Part shown: positions 34,644-45,760 of the stretch, piece by piece | How the letters are laid out: every line of letters starts with the position of its first letter | Position numbering within the stretch: position 1 is the stretch's first letter | Origin: Hanleya hanleyi | Taxonomy: Eukaryota; Mollusca; Polyplacophora; Lepidopleurida; Hanleyidae | Length of the DNA: 64,000 bases | Assembly (NCBI GenBank): GCA_036873755.1 | Contig: JAVTVY010039383.1 | Span: 62,001-126,000, forward strand | Reading direction: 5' to 3' | Position numbers and translations under genes: made by a program | Notes under the pieces: model-generated | Database searches by the model: none | What the model was told of the DNA's origin: nothing | The model's input: the letters and a program-made list of their open reading frames with translations, nothing else

Positions 34644-34863
34644 ATCAAACATTTATAAACAATGTTTCTATTTGTTACCAAATCAAACCTGTTTCAATTC
34701 ATGCCTATTAATCTCCGTCAGGAAGATGATACAACGTAGAAAACGGAAGTTAAAACTAAAAGTTAGCTCCCCTAGCGGAGAGTTGTCCGCCCCTAGGAGA
34801 GCTCTCCCATCTATCCCAGCGGCATTACTATAAAGGCTCTGCTCAAACCATTCTAGTCCTCTT
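34644..34863 (-). repeat. DIRS 3' terminal repeat (left ITR)
   Basis: 34685-34863 is inverted relative to 41151-41331 with few differences (for example GCTCCCCTAGCGGAGAGTTG). The outer 41 bases (34644-34684) differ from the other terminus, as in DIRS-1. Confidence 0.9.
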
Positions 34864-34931
34864 TCTCATTGTAATTACCGAGACCTGTAGTGTTTAAGGC
34901 CGGCATGAGGGGACGGAGGGAGGGTCAATCA

Positions 34932-35026
34932 AATTGAAACAGGTTTGATTTGGTAACAAATAGAAACATTGTTTATAAATGTTTGATATTTGATTCCCAA
35001 ATCTTAAACCTGTTTCAATTCATGCC
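34932..35026 (-). repeat. DIRS internal complementary region (ICR)
   Basis: 34932-34987 is complementary to the left terminus (34644-34699). 34988-35026 is complementary to the right terminus (41310-41348). In DIRS replication this region is thought to template the join of the two ends into a circular DNA. Confidence 0.92.
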
Positions 35027-35857
35027 ACAGTACCAACATATGGAGGCGGGAATCTCGGCCTCGTGGTAACTCCCATAGCAGACTAGTAATCGCTGGAACG
35101 ACACAGACATGGGTATAAATCTGAGACATTAATACTCAACAAGTTAACCCTGGTCACAGACGTAAAGGGTAATTGAAGGAGTTGATACAGTTTTACTTAT
35201 CTGAGTGTCTCCATCCATGTAGCTGTGCTCGTGGTGTGGTACACATTTCCACCAAGTTGTAGGATACCCGGGCACGATAGGCAACAAGAAAGGTCCCCTT
35301 GGTAGGCACTGTATGTCTTAGGGGGGGAATCAGCCACAGCCATTGCATACAGGGAGATCCTTGGTCCGACCATTAAGTTCGGTGAGAGCGTATACTAGCC
35401 GAATCTTAGAGGGTAACCAAGTCCACACCACTCTCAGTCCGCAAGCCTCTTCAGGTCAACTCACCATACTTGGAGTGATGAAGGATGCGTTGGAATTGAC
35501 CGTGCTTGCTCTCTGGGTCAGGCTGCGCAACGTCAACTCTCTGTACTGTCATCACTACTGTTGACACTAGGACAGGAACAGGTGTCTTTTGAGTTGAAAC
35601 GCAGTTGACCCAGCTGAGACATCTAGAAGGAAGTCAGTTACTGAAAGACACAAACAAACCGCAGTTAAGGCAAAGTTTAAAACTCACCATAGTGTCAGGC
35701 CTTTATATTGATGAAATGAGCATCCCTGGCCAGCCATCTGACTTATTTCTTCCTTCTAGCATATGTACGAATGGGAGATGAGATGAGATGATACAGCAAG
35801 TTGTCTGATTTGCTGTGGTGATCCAAAATGCCGCCCCCCCCCCCCTTTTTTGAAATT
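35027..35857 (-). other. DIRS 3' non-coding region
   Basis: No ORF continues here. A C run of about 14 bases lies at 35829-35843. Probably the 3' untranslated part of the element. Confidence 0.6.
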
Positions 35858-36981
35858 TTACTTGACCACGTGCTGGGCAGCCACCAGCGGCCCAAGCGTG
35901 GTCACACTATCTGATTGGACTGACATATCTCTCAGATAGAAATTGGTGAACGTGGAGTTCGCCGTCCAGGCACAAGACTGGACAATGTCATGGAGGGACA
36001 AGTTCTTCCATAAGGGCCATGACGTAGCTATGGCTCGAATCTCATGTGAAGAAGCGGTAGACAACAGCGGAGGGGCGTCAATGGCCAGTTGATAAGACCA
36101 CTTAATGGTTTTCTTCAGCCATGCGGCAATGGTATTTTTGTAATGTCACGCCTTGCAGACGGGCGAAGAGACACAAATAACAGGCGCCGAGAGCCGCGAA
36201 CGGGGTCGGTACGAGTAAGATAGTGGCGAATGGCTCGAACGGGACATAGTAGAAGATCGTCCTCGAGGCCATGTACAAAGTCTGATAACGCAGGAATGGA
36301 GTACGAACGTTGAGCGCACGGACCTGAACGAACAGACTCATTTTTGGCGATAAATTCAGGAATGGGCCGAAAAGAAATGCGAGACCAATCCGCTGTCCAG
36401 GTCATAGAAGATCTTTCAAGAGCATGAAGTTCAGACACTCTGGACGCCAAAGCAAACGCCGCCAAGAAGGCCGTCTTATAAGACACAGCTTTTATAGACG
36501 CGGCCTCTAAGGGTTCAAAAGGTGGATGAATCAGAGCACACAGAACCACGCCGATATCCCATTTCGGTAACAGTTGGCGAGTACGACGCGACTGTAATGC
36601 GAAGGCGCGAATTAGCGCAGAGATATTATCATTAAGGCTAATGTCAGTACCCGAAGTAAGCCGTAATACCCTAGCCAGAGCAGATCGATACCCTTCAATG
36701 GTGCTGATTTGAAACTTCTTATCACGGTGAAGGTGAAGGAGGAAGTCAGCTACTAGGGAAACAGAGGCAGAGTCGGGATCGGCATCATGTTCTCGGCACC
36801 AGGAGACGAAATAGGCCCATTTCGCCTGATAGAGCTGCGATGTGGAGGATCGGTTGGCTGAAACCATCGTCCGTGCAACCTCTGCTGAAAATCCTTGGAG
36901 TGAGAGTGCATTCTGGATAGTCTGCAGACGTGTAGGTTGAGCCACCGCGGGTTGTGATGGAGAATCCCGTGCGGTTGACAT
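35858..36981 (-). pseudogene. DIRS tyrosine recombinase, one frameshift
   Basis: About 374 codons from a Met at 36981 to 35858. The N-terminal SAM-like domain includes SSTSQLYQAKWAYFVSWC. The catalytic domain has the first Arg in ALASRVSELHAL, the HxxR box as HEIRA (about 36015) and the nucleophile Tyr in FTNFYLRDM (about 35930). The first Arg is in one frame; HEIRA and the Tyr are in the next. The switch coincides with an A run (T run on the plus strand, about 36134-36138) that looks one base short, so a single-base deletion is the likely cause. The open frame continues upstream to 38289 only because it overlaps the RT ORF in another frame. Recombinase replaces integrase in DIRS elements. 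Confidence 0.88.
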
Positions 36982-38914
36982 AACAGGCTGGGCCAAACTG
37001 GGAGACAACGTGGTGGAGCAGTGAGGAGCGGGACCAGAATCGGGAACCACTGTCGACGAGGCCACCACGGGACTACGAGCAGAATGATGCAGTCGTGTCG
37101 AGAAATCTTTTGAAGAACTTCCAGAATCAGGGCCATCGGTGGGTAGGCATAAGCTAGGAAGTTGTCCCAGTTGATAGACAGAGCGTCGATGGCGAAGGCT
37201 TGAGGATCCAGAATAGGACTGACAAACAGGGTTAGCTGGGCGTTGTTCCTCGTCGCAAACAGATCGATCAAAGGTGATTCCCAAATGCTGCAAATCTGCC
37301 GGAACACCTCCCGATGAAGTTGCCACTCTGTCTGAAGAACGGTGTCTGGCCGGGACAGGCTGTCCGCTAAGACATTGAGACGACCGGGAACATGGCGAGC
37401 ATGGATATAACAATGATGAAGGCGAGCCCAGTCGTACAGATCCCACACCAGACGAAATGTTGATAGCGATCGGGTGGTACCCATCTTGTTGATGTGGGCA
37501 ATGACCGTGGAGTTGTCCGTCGCGATGAGAAGAGACGAGTTCGTGAGACGTTGACTCCAATGTTGAACCGCTAGGATGACTGCCTTCATCTCCAGAAGGT
37601 TGATGTGAAGTCTGGCATCCAATGTTGACCATCTGCCGGACACTTCCAAGTCGTCCAGATGGGCTCCCCAGCCAGTTTCCGAAGCATCGGTGTAAAGATG
37701 GTGAACCGGAACCGGAAAACGGAATGGTACTCCCTGCATGACGTTGTGGCGAGAGAGCCACCAAATCAGATGTGGATGTAGAGACGTCAATACCGGCACC
37801 GCAGGATTTAGGGAGGGCGTCTGTAGGAAAGGAAACAGATGATACTGTAGAGGCCGAACTTGGAGTCGGCCGTAATGAGTAAGGCCCTGTGTGGAAGTAA
37901 GCAAACCCACCAGACTTTGCCACCGCTGCCGTGTCTGTGACGTTGATGACAAAAACTTTCGAACCAGCAGTTGAATTTTGTCCCAACGATCCTCCGGAGG
38001 GTACACCAGTTGTAACCGAGTATCGAATATCGCTCCAATGTATCGGCGCATCTGCGCCGGGACTAACTCTGACTTGAGAGGATGAGGGATGAAACCTAGG
38101 TGCCGTAACACCAGTAGCGTGAACCGGTCCTGGGCGTTGAGGAGAGACTCGTCCGCCGCCCACAGGAGTATGTCGTCGATATAGACCTCGATTTGAATCC
38201 CTCGTAAGTGAAGAAAGGCCATAACCGGTGTAGTGATCCGGGTAAACAACCAAGGGGCGATGTTGACACCGAAAGGAAGAACCTGCCATTCGAAGCGGCG
38301 ATCGTTGATCATGAAGCGTAGGTAACGGCGATGACGTGGATGAATTGGTATATGAAGATACGCGTCCTGGAGATCGACTGAGGCCAACCAGAAGGCATCT
38401 TGAAATGAGGTGGAGTGATGAGATGAAGCTTGTTCAAAACCTTTAGGTCGATCACCATTCGCATCTGGTCTGAGTCCTTCTTTGGTACCAGAAACACATG
38501 GCTGTAAAAACCTACACTGTCTTCGGTCCGTGGTAATTCCCTTACTGCTCCCTTGTCGATGAGCGTGGTGACCGAAGACAGCAGCGTCTGTAAGTGAACT
38601 GCAGGAACTGGCAGACGAGAGGAACGAGGCCAAGCGATGAGTTTGGGGAGTGACTGAAAATTGAAAAGGAAGCCCTCCTTTAAAACTCTTATAATCCAGG
38701 CGTCGTCGGTGATGAGCCGCCAATTCTCGTAGAATACTTGTAGACGCCCACCCACAACCTGATGAGTAAATGAGCGGAAAGCAGGAAGTTGAAAATCTCC
38801 GGCTTGAACAGGAACGGGAATGGAATAGTCATTTGTTGGAATGTCCACTTCGTTTGGAAGATTTTCCACGAAAGGAACGGCGACCACGGCCTCGTGGAGG
38901 TTTGTCAATACCAC
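36753..38914 (-). pseudogene. DIRS reverse transcriptase / RNase H / methyltransferase-like ORF, broken in RT
   Basis: The RT N-terminal part is in the frame 38914-38309 (LIDKGAVRELPRTEDSVGFY; VFLVPKKDSDQMRMVIDLK). The rest is in the frame 38723-36753: SVDLQDAYLHIPIHP, catalytic YIDDILLWA (about 38180), then RNase H with LYTDASETGWG (Asp), INLLEMKAVI (Glu) and ATDNSTVIAHIN (Asp). The C-terminal part has LIDLFATRNNAQL and YAYPPMALI, as in the Dam-like methyltransferase domain of DIRS elements. At about 38400 the frame changes and residues expected between HFKM and the ASVDLQ motif appear to be missing, so a small deletion probably inactivated this RT. The 3' end overlaps the recombinase start by about 230 bases. 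Confidence 0.9.
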
Positions 38915-41054
38915 GAAAATTACTCCGAGGTGCCCCCTCCTGTTGGGTAGTAGAGGTAGAGGAAGTACGACCTCGTCTCGATTTACGATCCGCGGCGACG
39001 CCCGGACGACGAGCTATAGAAGCAATCAAGCGCGATGTCCGCTCTTCACGAACCGAGGGCATAACAGACTCAATAGCATTGTTGAAAATGAACTTGGATG
39101 CCAATGGTTGATGAAGCAATTGATCCTTAACCCAATAAGGGACATCCGGTTTGACCACCTTAAGTAAGGAATCCCGTTGCGTTTGAACAAGTGAAACATA
39201 AGAATACGAACTAGCTTCGATGACTCGACGGTTAGCGTGAACGAGCGTGTCCATAAAACCACGCAAATAAGCCACGCGACCCGGAGATAAGTAAGCCGAC
39301 CCATCGTCTCGAAGTGATGTAGGATCTAATGCAATTCGAGAAGCCGCTAACAGAAACCAATCTGCGGTAGATGAAGCACGTTGTATTTCTTGCAACATTT
39401 CCAAATTATTCTCCATAACTTTGGAAGGGACCGATAAAGGAGCCAACCTAGCCACCTTAGAAATGTGACTCAAATCCCGATCTCGTTTGGGTGGTTTGTC
39501 GGGCAACACGTTATCATGAATGTCAAAATGAAAACGAAAACGAGGTTTGCGCAACTTGTTGTCGTCCTCTAATTGTCGATCAAACTTCACTAAGTCATCC
39601 TTCCAGGCTGGTGACGGCGCACACGAAGAACGAGATGCAGACGTCGAAGACGTAAAGGCCGATGAAGCCGCCGTCCGACCTTCTATACGTGACGGCGGAA
39701 CAATCGAAGCACGCGGCATATCCGGTAGCAACGATAAAAGCGCATCCATTTTATCTGAAAAATCCATCCTTGGCGCAAGTTCCGGCTTTTCTTTTGAAGA
39801 GGCGGAATCATCAGAATCATCATCTGAACTCGACGAAACCGGCAAAGGCGGACGAGAGATATGACTTCGGCGAGAAGTAGGCATATCGTGGACGACCGCA
39901 TGATCAAGAAACGGAGTCTGCGATGGATGAACGTGGCGATCTGGATCAGAAGGCGATATCAAAAGCCGTGGTAAACGGCGTGGAGACGCAGGAGAATGTA
40001 GTATTGAAGTACGAGAACGGCGAACCGAAGAACGGGGAAGCCGAAATGTAGTACTAGAATCACCCGGTGGACGAGAACTACGAACCGGAGAACGAGATCG
40101 TCGTACAGGCGAATGAGCACGACGCACATGTGAATACAAACGATGTGGTGTAATGGAACGTCGCGGTGAAACAACAACCCGAACCGGGGAACGAGAACGT
40201 GAACGGCTTTGTGGTGTACGTGAGCGTCGAGTAGAAGCATGGTACCGACGATGTGAAGAAGCATTCGCAGTAGTCGGAGACCCCAAGTCAGCAATTTGAA
40301 CACTCAAAGGTAGGTCCGAACGACCCACCATAGAACGAGAAACGGATTTAGAACTGCGTTTTGATTTAACCCACAAAGGAGAAACCGACACACAACGACG
40401 TTTATTTCGTTCAGAAGTAACGGAGTGTGCTAAACCAATAGACAAAGGAGAGATCGAGATAATATGCGACCCCACTGCATTCTTTTGTCCGACGAGAACA
40501 ATGGACGGCTCAGGCACGGTAGGTTTGGGGTGAGAAGTCTTTGTTGAACTAGACAAAGGAACCGGTTTGGCTGCAACTCCAGACATTGCCATACCTGTAC
40601 ACGCTAAGCTGTCTAAAATTTGTGATTTATCTAGACGCACAGTCCCGCTTGGTGGTATATTAACAGAAGCGGGCGAGGTCTGATTACTAAGACCATGGGA
40701 AACATTTAATACAATTCCAACGATATCTTCGTTAGTTTTCATGTCATTAACAAGAGCAATTTCCAACAGGCGTCTGTCGACTTCCGAAAGAGACAGGTCG
40801 TCAGACGCCTGCAAAAGGTAAGCCCGTCTAGCTTGAGCATAATCCTTCCAAGCTAACGGGTCCCATAATACACATTCGGCGCAAGTACTACGCCGATAAC
40901 ACAACTCTTTACAAGTAAAGCAAACCGTGTGGGCGTCCAAACTGGACCAAAATTGCCCACACGAACTACATGCATTAGAAATCGGAATCTCAGACATAGC
41001 TAATGAAAGAATTTCCGACAATAATGAAAGAATTTCCGAACAAGAAAGAAACAC
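38829..41054 (-). CDS. DIRS ORF1, gag-like protein
   Basis: 741 codons, unbroken. The N-terminus has paired cysteines (CSSCGQFWSS; CFTCKELCYRRSTCAEC), possibly zinc-binding. Residues about 225-400 are Arg/Ser-rich with many RRSRSP-like units, giving an RNA-binding-like basic region. An acidic SSSSDDDSDDSASS tract follows. The C-terminus is predominantly helical and ends in a Gly/Arg-rich tail (PRGRGRRSFRG). It begins about 95 bases inside the ITR edge and overlaps the RT frame by about 85 bases. Presumed nucleocapsid role by position; DIRS ORF1 proteins are poorly conserved. Confidence 0.85.
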   Translation of the reverse strand: MFLSCSEILSLLSEILSLAMSEIPISNACSSCGQFWSSLDAHTVCFTCKELCYRRSTCAECVLWDPLAWKDYAQARRAYLLQASDDLSLSEVDRRLLEIALVNDMKTNEDIVGIVLNVSHGLSNQTSPASVNIPPSGTVRLDKSQILDSLACTGMAMSGVAAKPVPLSSSTKTSHPKPTVPEPSIVLVGQKNAVGSHIISISPLSIGLAHSVTSERNKRRCVSVSPLWVKSKRSSKSVSRSMVGRSDLPLSVQIADLGSPTTANASSHRRYHASTRRSRTPQSRSRSRSPVRVVVSPRRSITPHRLYSHVRRAHSPVRRSRSPVRSSRPPGDSSTTFRLPRSSVRRSRTSILHSPASPRRLPRLLISPSDPDRHVHPSQTPFLDHAVVHDMPTSRRSHISRPPLPVSSSSDDDSDDSASSKEKPELAPRMDFSDKMDALLSLLPDMPRASIVPPSRIEGRTAASSAFTSSTSASRSSCAPSPAWKDDLVKFDRQLEDDNKLRKPRFRFHFDIHDNVLPDKPPKRDRDLSHISKVARLAPLSVPSKVMENNLEMLQEIQRASSTADWFLLAASRIALDPTSLRDDGSAYLSPGRVAYLRGFMDTLVHANRRVIEASSYSYVSLVQTQRDSLLKVVKPDVPYWVKDQLLHQPLASKFIFNNAIESVMPSVREERTSRLIASIARRPGVAADRKSRRGRTSSTSTTQQEGAPRSNFRGIDKPPRGRGRRSFRGKSSKRSGHSNK

Positions 41055-41150
41055 AAGTCAAACTGATAAGGATACTGCGGGTCGTTAACAACAACAACCC
41101 AGGTTGTATAAACACTTCCTTGATGTGCACTGGTCGAGGTACAACAGAGA

Positions 41151-41348
41151 AAAGAGGACTAGAATGGTTTGAGCAGAGCCTTTATAGTAATGCCGCTGGG
41201 ATAGATGGGAGAGCTCTCCTAGGGGCGGACAACTCTCCGCTAGGGGAGCTAACTTTTAGTTTTAACTTCCGTTTTCTACGTTGTATCATCTTCCTGACGG
41301 AGATTAATAGGCATGAATTGAAACAGGTTTAAGATTTGGGAATCAAAT
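41151..41348 (-). repeat. DIRS 5' terminal repeat (right ITR)
   Basis: 41151-41331 pairs with the left ITR. The outermost 17 bases (AGATTTGGGAATCAAAT) are unique to this end and recur, complemented, in the ICR at 34988. Confidence 0.9.
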
Positions 41349-41747
41349 AGACATTTTCTGTGATGTTGCCATGGAAACCACAAAAATCATCACAATGTAC
41401 CCAAATATGATAGGCTTGTGATTGACTACCCAACAATAGTACATAGCAAATATGAAATCTCTATCGCCAACGGTTAGGCTTTTACCACATTCACATCGTC
41501 ATATGGAAATTTTTCATGACGTTGCCAGGCTTGTGGTTGATCACGCAACAATCCTGTATAACAAATTTGAAGTCTCTAGGAGCAATGGTTTGGCTTCTAG
41601 ACTGGTCACAAGAATTGTTGACTGATGACCGGATGTACATGCCGACGACACGCAGCCTAATAGGCTGAAGGGTAAAAAGTCTGAGGAGCCTGCCTCAGAA
41701 CAGGGGCTGGGGGGGTCGGGAGGGCTCGTAAAAAGGGCTTTCGCCTG
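41349..41747. other. Right flank of DIRS, diverged direct duplication
   Basis: 41412-41483 and 41527-41598 share GGCTTGTG-TTGA, CAACAAT, AAATxTGAAxTCTCTA and GGTT-GGCTT. No gene. Confidence 0.5.
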
Positions 41748-41950
41748 CTGTCCCAGTGGGAACAGGGGCCTGGAGGTCCCCACCCCCCTAGCTAGGAGGC
41801 TCCCATACATTAGCGCATTCACCCTCCCATGTACTCAATTTGCTCCCAAAATGTTACTTTCATCCCCCGGAACAGGGGCTGGGAGGGTCCCCTCCCTAGC
41901 TGGGAGGCTCCCATAAATTAGTGCATTCAACACCCCTGCTGCTCGGGCAT
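41748..41950 (-). repeat. Dimeric ~200-bp repeat, copy 2 (inverted relative to 23825)
   Basis: The complement of this block matches 23825-24031, including GGGAGGGTGAATGC and AATTGAGTACATGGGAGGGT. Both internal halves are kept. Confidence 0.75.
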
Positions 41951-42635
41951 ATCTAACGGTGTGGGAGCTACTAAATGTGAAAGGGTGGTAAGTCTTTATA
42001 CCATTGATAAAAATGTTTTATTTCAATAATTAGAAGCAATATGTAACAAATGTAACTGCAAAAGAGATTATGTTCATTAAAATACAACACTTACATGTAA
42101 ACAAAATATTGTGCCAGATAAATTCACAGCTAAAACAGGCATGGGAATTGGCCCTACTAAGGAAGACTGAAGTCTACCCATAAAGTCTGAAATTGACCTA
42201 CCTTTACTTGAAAATACAACTTTTTTGGTCACTTCAATCAGAACTGACAACTTATTATTTTTCTCAGCTTTGACTTTGACAAAAAAAAAAAAAAAAATGG
42301 AGACTGATGGACGTACACGACGAAGAAAATAACCCAACATGCCCAAGGCCAAATTTAACCGAGGGATAAAAATGACAATCTATCGATTTCATTTAATGCA
42401 GCTTTAAAGGATTGGATGGTGTTGAAAATACATCTAGCAAGAAGAAAAGCCCTGATTTAGGATAGTGATATAACCAGACTTGTGCTAATATCAACTGAAT
42501 ATTCGTTTTTGTTTGCCCGCTATGCCAATGCAAAATGAACAATAGACATAAGTGTTCAAATTTTATTCTAATTGTTCAATACAATCAGTTCAATCCTGAG
42601 GGCGTTTATTTATTTCAGTCTTTCGTTTTTGAAAA

Positions 42636-42812
42636 TAGCTGGAGTGCTGTTAATCACACTCCTAAAGTTTGAAAAATGATTTTAAGGAGTGTGATATCAC
42701 ACTCCTCCAGGTTACAACTTAGGGAGGCTTACAATTGGTGAGTGCTATTGATCACTCTCCTGAGCTAATTTTCAGGAGTGTGATGGAGTGTGATCACACT
42801 CACACTCCTCAA
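42636..42812. repeat. Cluster of GGAGTGTGATCACACTCC-type palindromes
   Basis: Includes the perfect 22-bp palindrome AGGAGTGTGAT/ATCACACTCCT at 42685-42706 and about five more GGAGTGTGA or TCACACTCC words up to 42812. Non-coding. Confidence 0.7.
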
Positions 42813-42842
42813 AAACGAATGACTGTATTTGTTCCAAATTTT

Positions 42843-43112
42843 CCTGCAAAGTAGACTACCATCTGCAAATTGTCCAGTAGTCAGCGAGTGAGTGAGCGAG
42901 CAAGTCCATCCGAATCCGTTCTTCGGCAAAATAAGGAGAACCATTGACATTAGAGCCTTGATTTTTTGCTTGGCAGTGCATAAGGGGACAGCAAGTTCTG
43001 AGCTGACCTCCTTTTGATGAATATTTGGTGATTCTGACTTGGACTGTGCCAATCTTGATAGTCCTAATGTCCTAATGCTTACCCCACTTCATAGGTCCTG
43101 TGATGTTAGTCA
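42843..43112. mobile_element. Dispersed repeat B, copy 2
   Basis: Shares with the 13192 copy the head, the GAGTGAGTGAGCGAG tract, TTCGGCAAAATAAGGAGAAC and the tail CATAGGTCCTG..GTTAGTCAC. The middle has small deletions. Confidence 0.65.
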
Positions 43113-43674
43113 CATTGCCATGTTTCAGAGTGAATAACAAAATGGTTTGAAAATCATAATGGTGGCCTTTAGCTAAGCTGTCCCATGCTTCAATTGAATG
43201 TAAAGGATAGGAGCCCAATCTAGAATGATTGGTGGAAGATGGGTGCAAACTCATTGAATATCAAAATGTGTTTTCTGATGAAGTTCCACAATAATTGATG
43301 CATAAAAAAGTTTGGAAGGCACAACATCCACAACAGTGGGTAGCAACAGTTTCCTATGAAAATATTGTTGGCACAAGGAAAAGCTAGAGAACAAACTGGC
43401 CCTTTACTCAATAATCTTCAAGTAGGATAAAAATGGTTAAACTACATAATAAATTGAATTAATGTAATAAATACATTATATTTCAATAACGACATTAAAT
43501 ATTGTCAACTTGCTAACAGTTTTTTACACTCGGATAAAAGCTGATAAAATGAATATTCCTTTTAAAGTCAGCATGCCACAATCCATTATTAATAGCAACC
43601 ACGTCAGTTAGCTGGAATTATGGTTGAATAATCACAGGAGGGAGAGTCTATCAAACATGTCAAATCAATCTATC

Positions 43675-44426
43675 AAGGGTACAGAGTCCTCCTGCACACA
43701 CTTTTACACACCCTCTAGAACTTGTCTTCATATGCTGAAAGTATGCCACACCACTATGGTAATGTATATATTTCTTGAAAGGCCATTCCTTGAGGATTCC
43801 AAATATATAAGTTCGTTCACTGTATACCTGTATGTTCTGAAGATATTTGGATTTTAAATAAATTTAATTTAAATTTTTTGAACGCTGTTTTCAAAAAAGT
43901 ATTCAATTTATCGTAATTTACTTCATTATTTCTTGTAGAAGACAACTCAAACAGGAAATCTGTGTCTCAGTTTTATCAATTTTGATCTAGTTCTCATTCT
44001 ATTGACATTTAATGGAATATTTCTTCACAGAATCGCGCAACTCACAGTTTTGAACTTTTAAGTTGAATTAAATGTCAATAGGAAAAAACCCCATCAAAAT
44101 TGACAAAACTGAGACACTGATTTCCTGTTGGAGTTGTCTTCTACAGGAAATGATGATTTAAGTTATGAAAAGTTGAATACTTTCTTTAAAATAGCCATTT
44201 GAAAAAGAAGACTCATTTTTTTTTAAAAAAAATTGTTAAAATTTGAATATCTTCACAACCTACAGATTTATAGTGAACAAATTTATATATTTGGAATCCA
44301 TAAGAAATGCGCTTTCAACAAATATATACATTACCACAACTACATGTATACAGCATACTTATAGCGGTACAAAGACAAATTCTAGGGGGTGTGCAAAAGT
44401 GTCTGCAGGAGGGCTCTGTATCCTTA
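43675..44426. mobile_element. Long-TIR foldback element, copy 1
   Basis: Both arms (roughly 43675-43880 and 44220-44426) are inverted copies starting AAGGGTACAGAG. The centre is itself an imperfect inverted repeat around GACAACTC-AACAGGAAATC, so the whole 752 bp can fold. No coding motif. Confidence 0.8.
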
Positions 44427-44999
44427 AACCTTCCCCCAAACGTACTGGTCAGTTTTATATGTTTTCTGGTATGCCTGAGAAGGTACAAGCCACCTCTGCC
44501 ATACCTCCTGTCTTCATTTTGGTGTAAAAACAGCTAACTGACAACAGAGTATTACTTAGGCAACACATAGTTTCTATATTTGGACAGAGAATTCAGTTAA
44601 GCTGATACGGTCTACTACAACATTTGCATGTATAAATTCATCAGAACATATAAATCAATAAGCTTATATGTACATTTGACATGTTTGACACAGGTAATTT
44701 TATGTGCTAATATTTCAATAAAATCGCAAATTTGATGCGAAATTCTGATTGCATAAGGTAATATATTCTAGCAACCTGGATTATTTAGCAATTTATAAAC
44801 ACATGCTAATTGATTGTGGTTAAACCGCGATTCACCCTGGTCAGATTATTTAAGAAACACAATTTCTCTGTAATAAATACATACCAAAATGTCCAAACAA
44901 GCTTGAATTTAGATTAAAATGAATCTCATATCTGACCTTCAAACATATCCATAACATATAGTTTACAACCATTCATGAAAAAGCATTTTTAAAAGGCCT
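44427..44999. other. Spacer between two foldback elements
   Basis: A+T-rich, no gene or named repeat. Confidence 0.4.
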
Positions 45000-45760
45000 T
45001 TAAGGATACAGAGCCCTCCTGCAGAAACTTTTACACACCCTTTAGAATTTGTCTTCATACAGCTAAAACTATGCCTTAGAGCTTTTGTAATGTATATATT
45101 TTTTGAAAACGCATTTCCTAAGGATTTCAAATAAATAAATTTGTTCACTGTAAATCTGTACAGTGTGAAGATATTCGAATTTTAAAAAAAATAGTTAAAA
45201 AAAATGAGCCTTCTTTTTTAAATGCCTATTTTCAAAAAAAGTATTCAACTTAGTCACTTACGTCATCATTTCCTGTAGGAGACAACTCCAACAGGAAATC
45301 CATGTCTCAGGTTTGTCAATTTTGGTCTAGTTCTGATTTTATTAACAATTAATTGAGCTGCTCCAAAGTTCAAAACTGTGAGATGCTCAATTTTGTAAAG
45401 AAATATTCCATTAAATGTCAATAGAATGAGAACTAGACCAAAATTGATAAAACAGAGACATGAATTTCCTGTTTGAGTTGTTTTCTACAGGAAATGATGA
45501 AGTAAGTTATGATAAGTTGAATACTTTTTTGAAAATAGCATTTAAAAAATTTAAATTAAATTTTAAATTAAATTTGTTTAAAATCCGTATATCTTCACAA
45601 CCTACAAGTTTACAGTGAACAAATTTATATATTTGGAATCCTGAAGAAATACACTTTCAAGAAATATATACATTACCATAGTGACGCATACTTTTAGCTG
45701 TATAAAGACAAGTTCCAGAGGGTTTGTAAAAGTATGTGCAAGAGGGCTCAGTACCCTTAA
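45000..45760. mobile_element. Long-TIR foldback element, copy 2, with TTAA at both ends
   Basis: Same family and layout as the element at 43675. It starts TTAAGGATACAGAG and ends CTCAGTACCCTTAA, so TTAA lies at both termini, as for piggyBac-type targets. The class is otherwise unproven. Confidence 0.8.

Larger units (their letters stand above)
34644..41348 (-). mobile_element. DIRS-type tyrosine-recombinase retrotransposon, structurally complete
   Basis: 6705 bp, coding on the minus strand (element 5' end at 41348). It has all DIRS hallmarks: inverted terminal repeats of about 180 bp, an internal complementary region near the 3' end complementary to both outer termini, and three overlapping ORFs for a gag-like protein, RT/RNase H/methyltransferase-like and tyrosine recombinase. 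No target duplication is expected or seen. The ends are fixed by the internal complementary region, whose two halves meet at 34987/34988. Two lesions (RT near 38400, recombinase near 36135) make this copy non-autonomous. Confidence 0.93.

Noticed and set aside
36982..38289. N-terminal half of the 724-codon open frame as extra recombinase sequence
   Set aside because: It overlaps the RNase H and methyltransferase-like coding in another frame and lacks domain character; only the part after about 36981 looks like recombinase.
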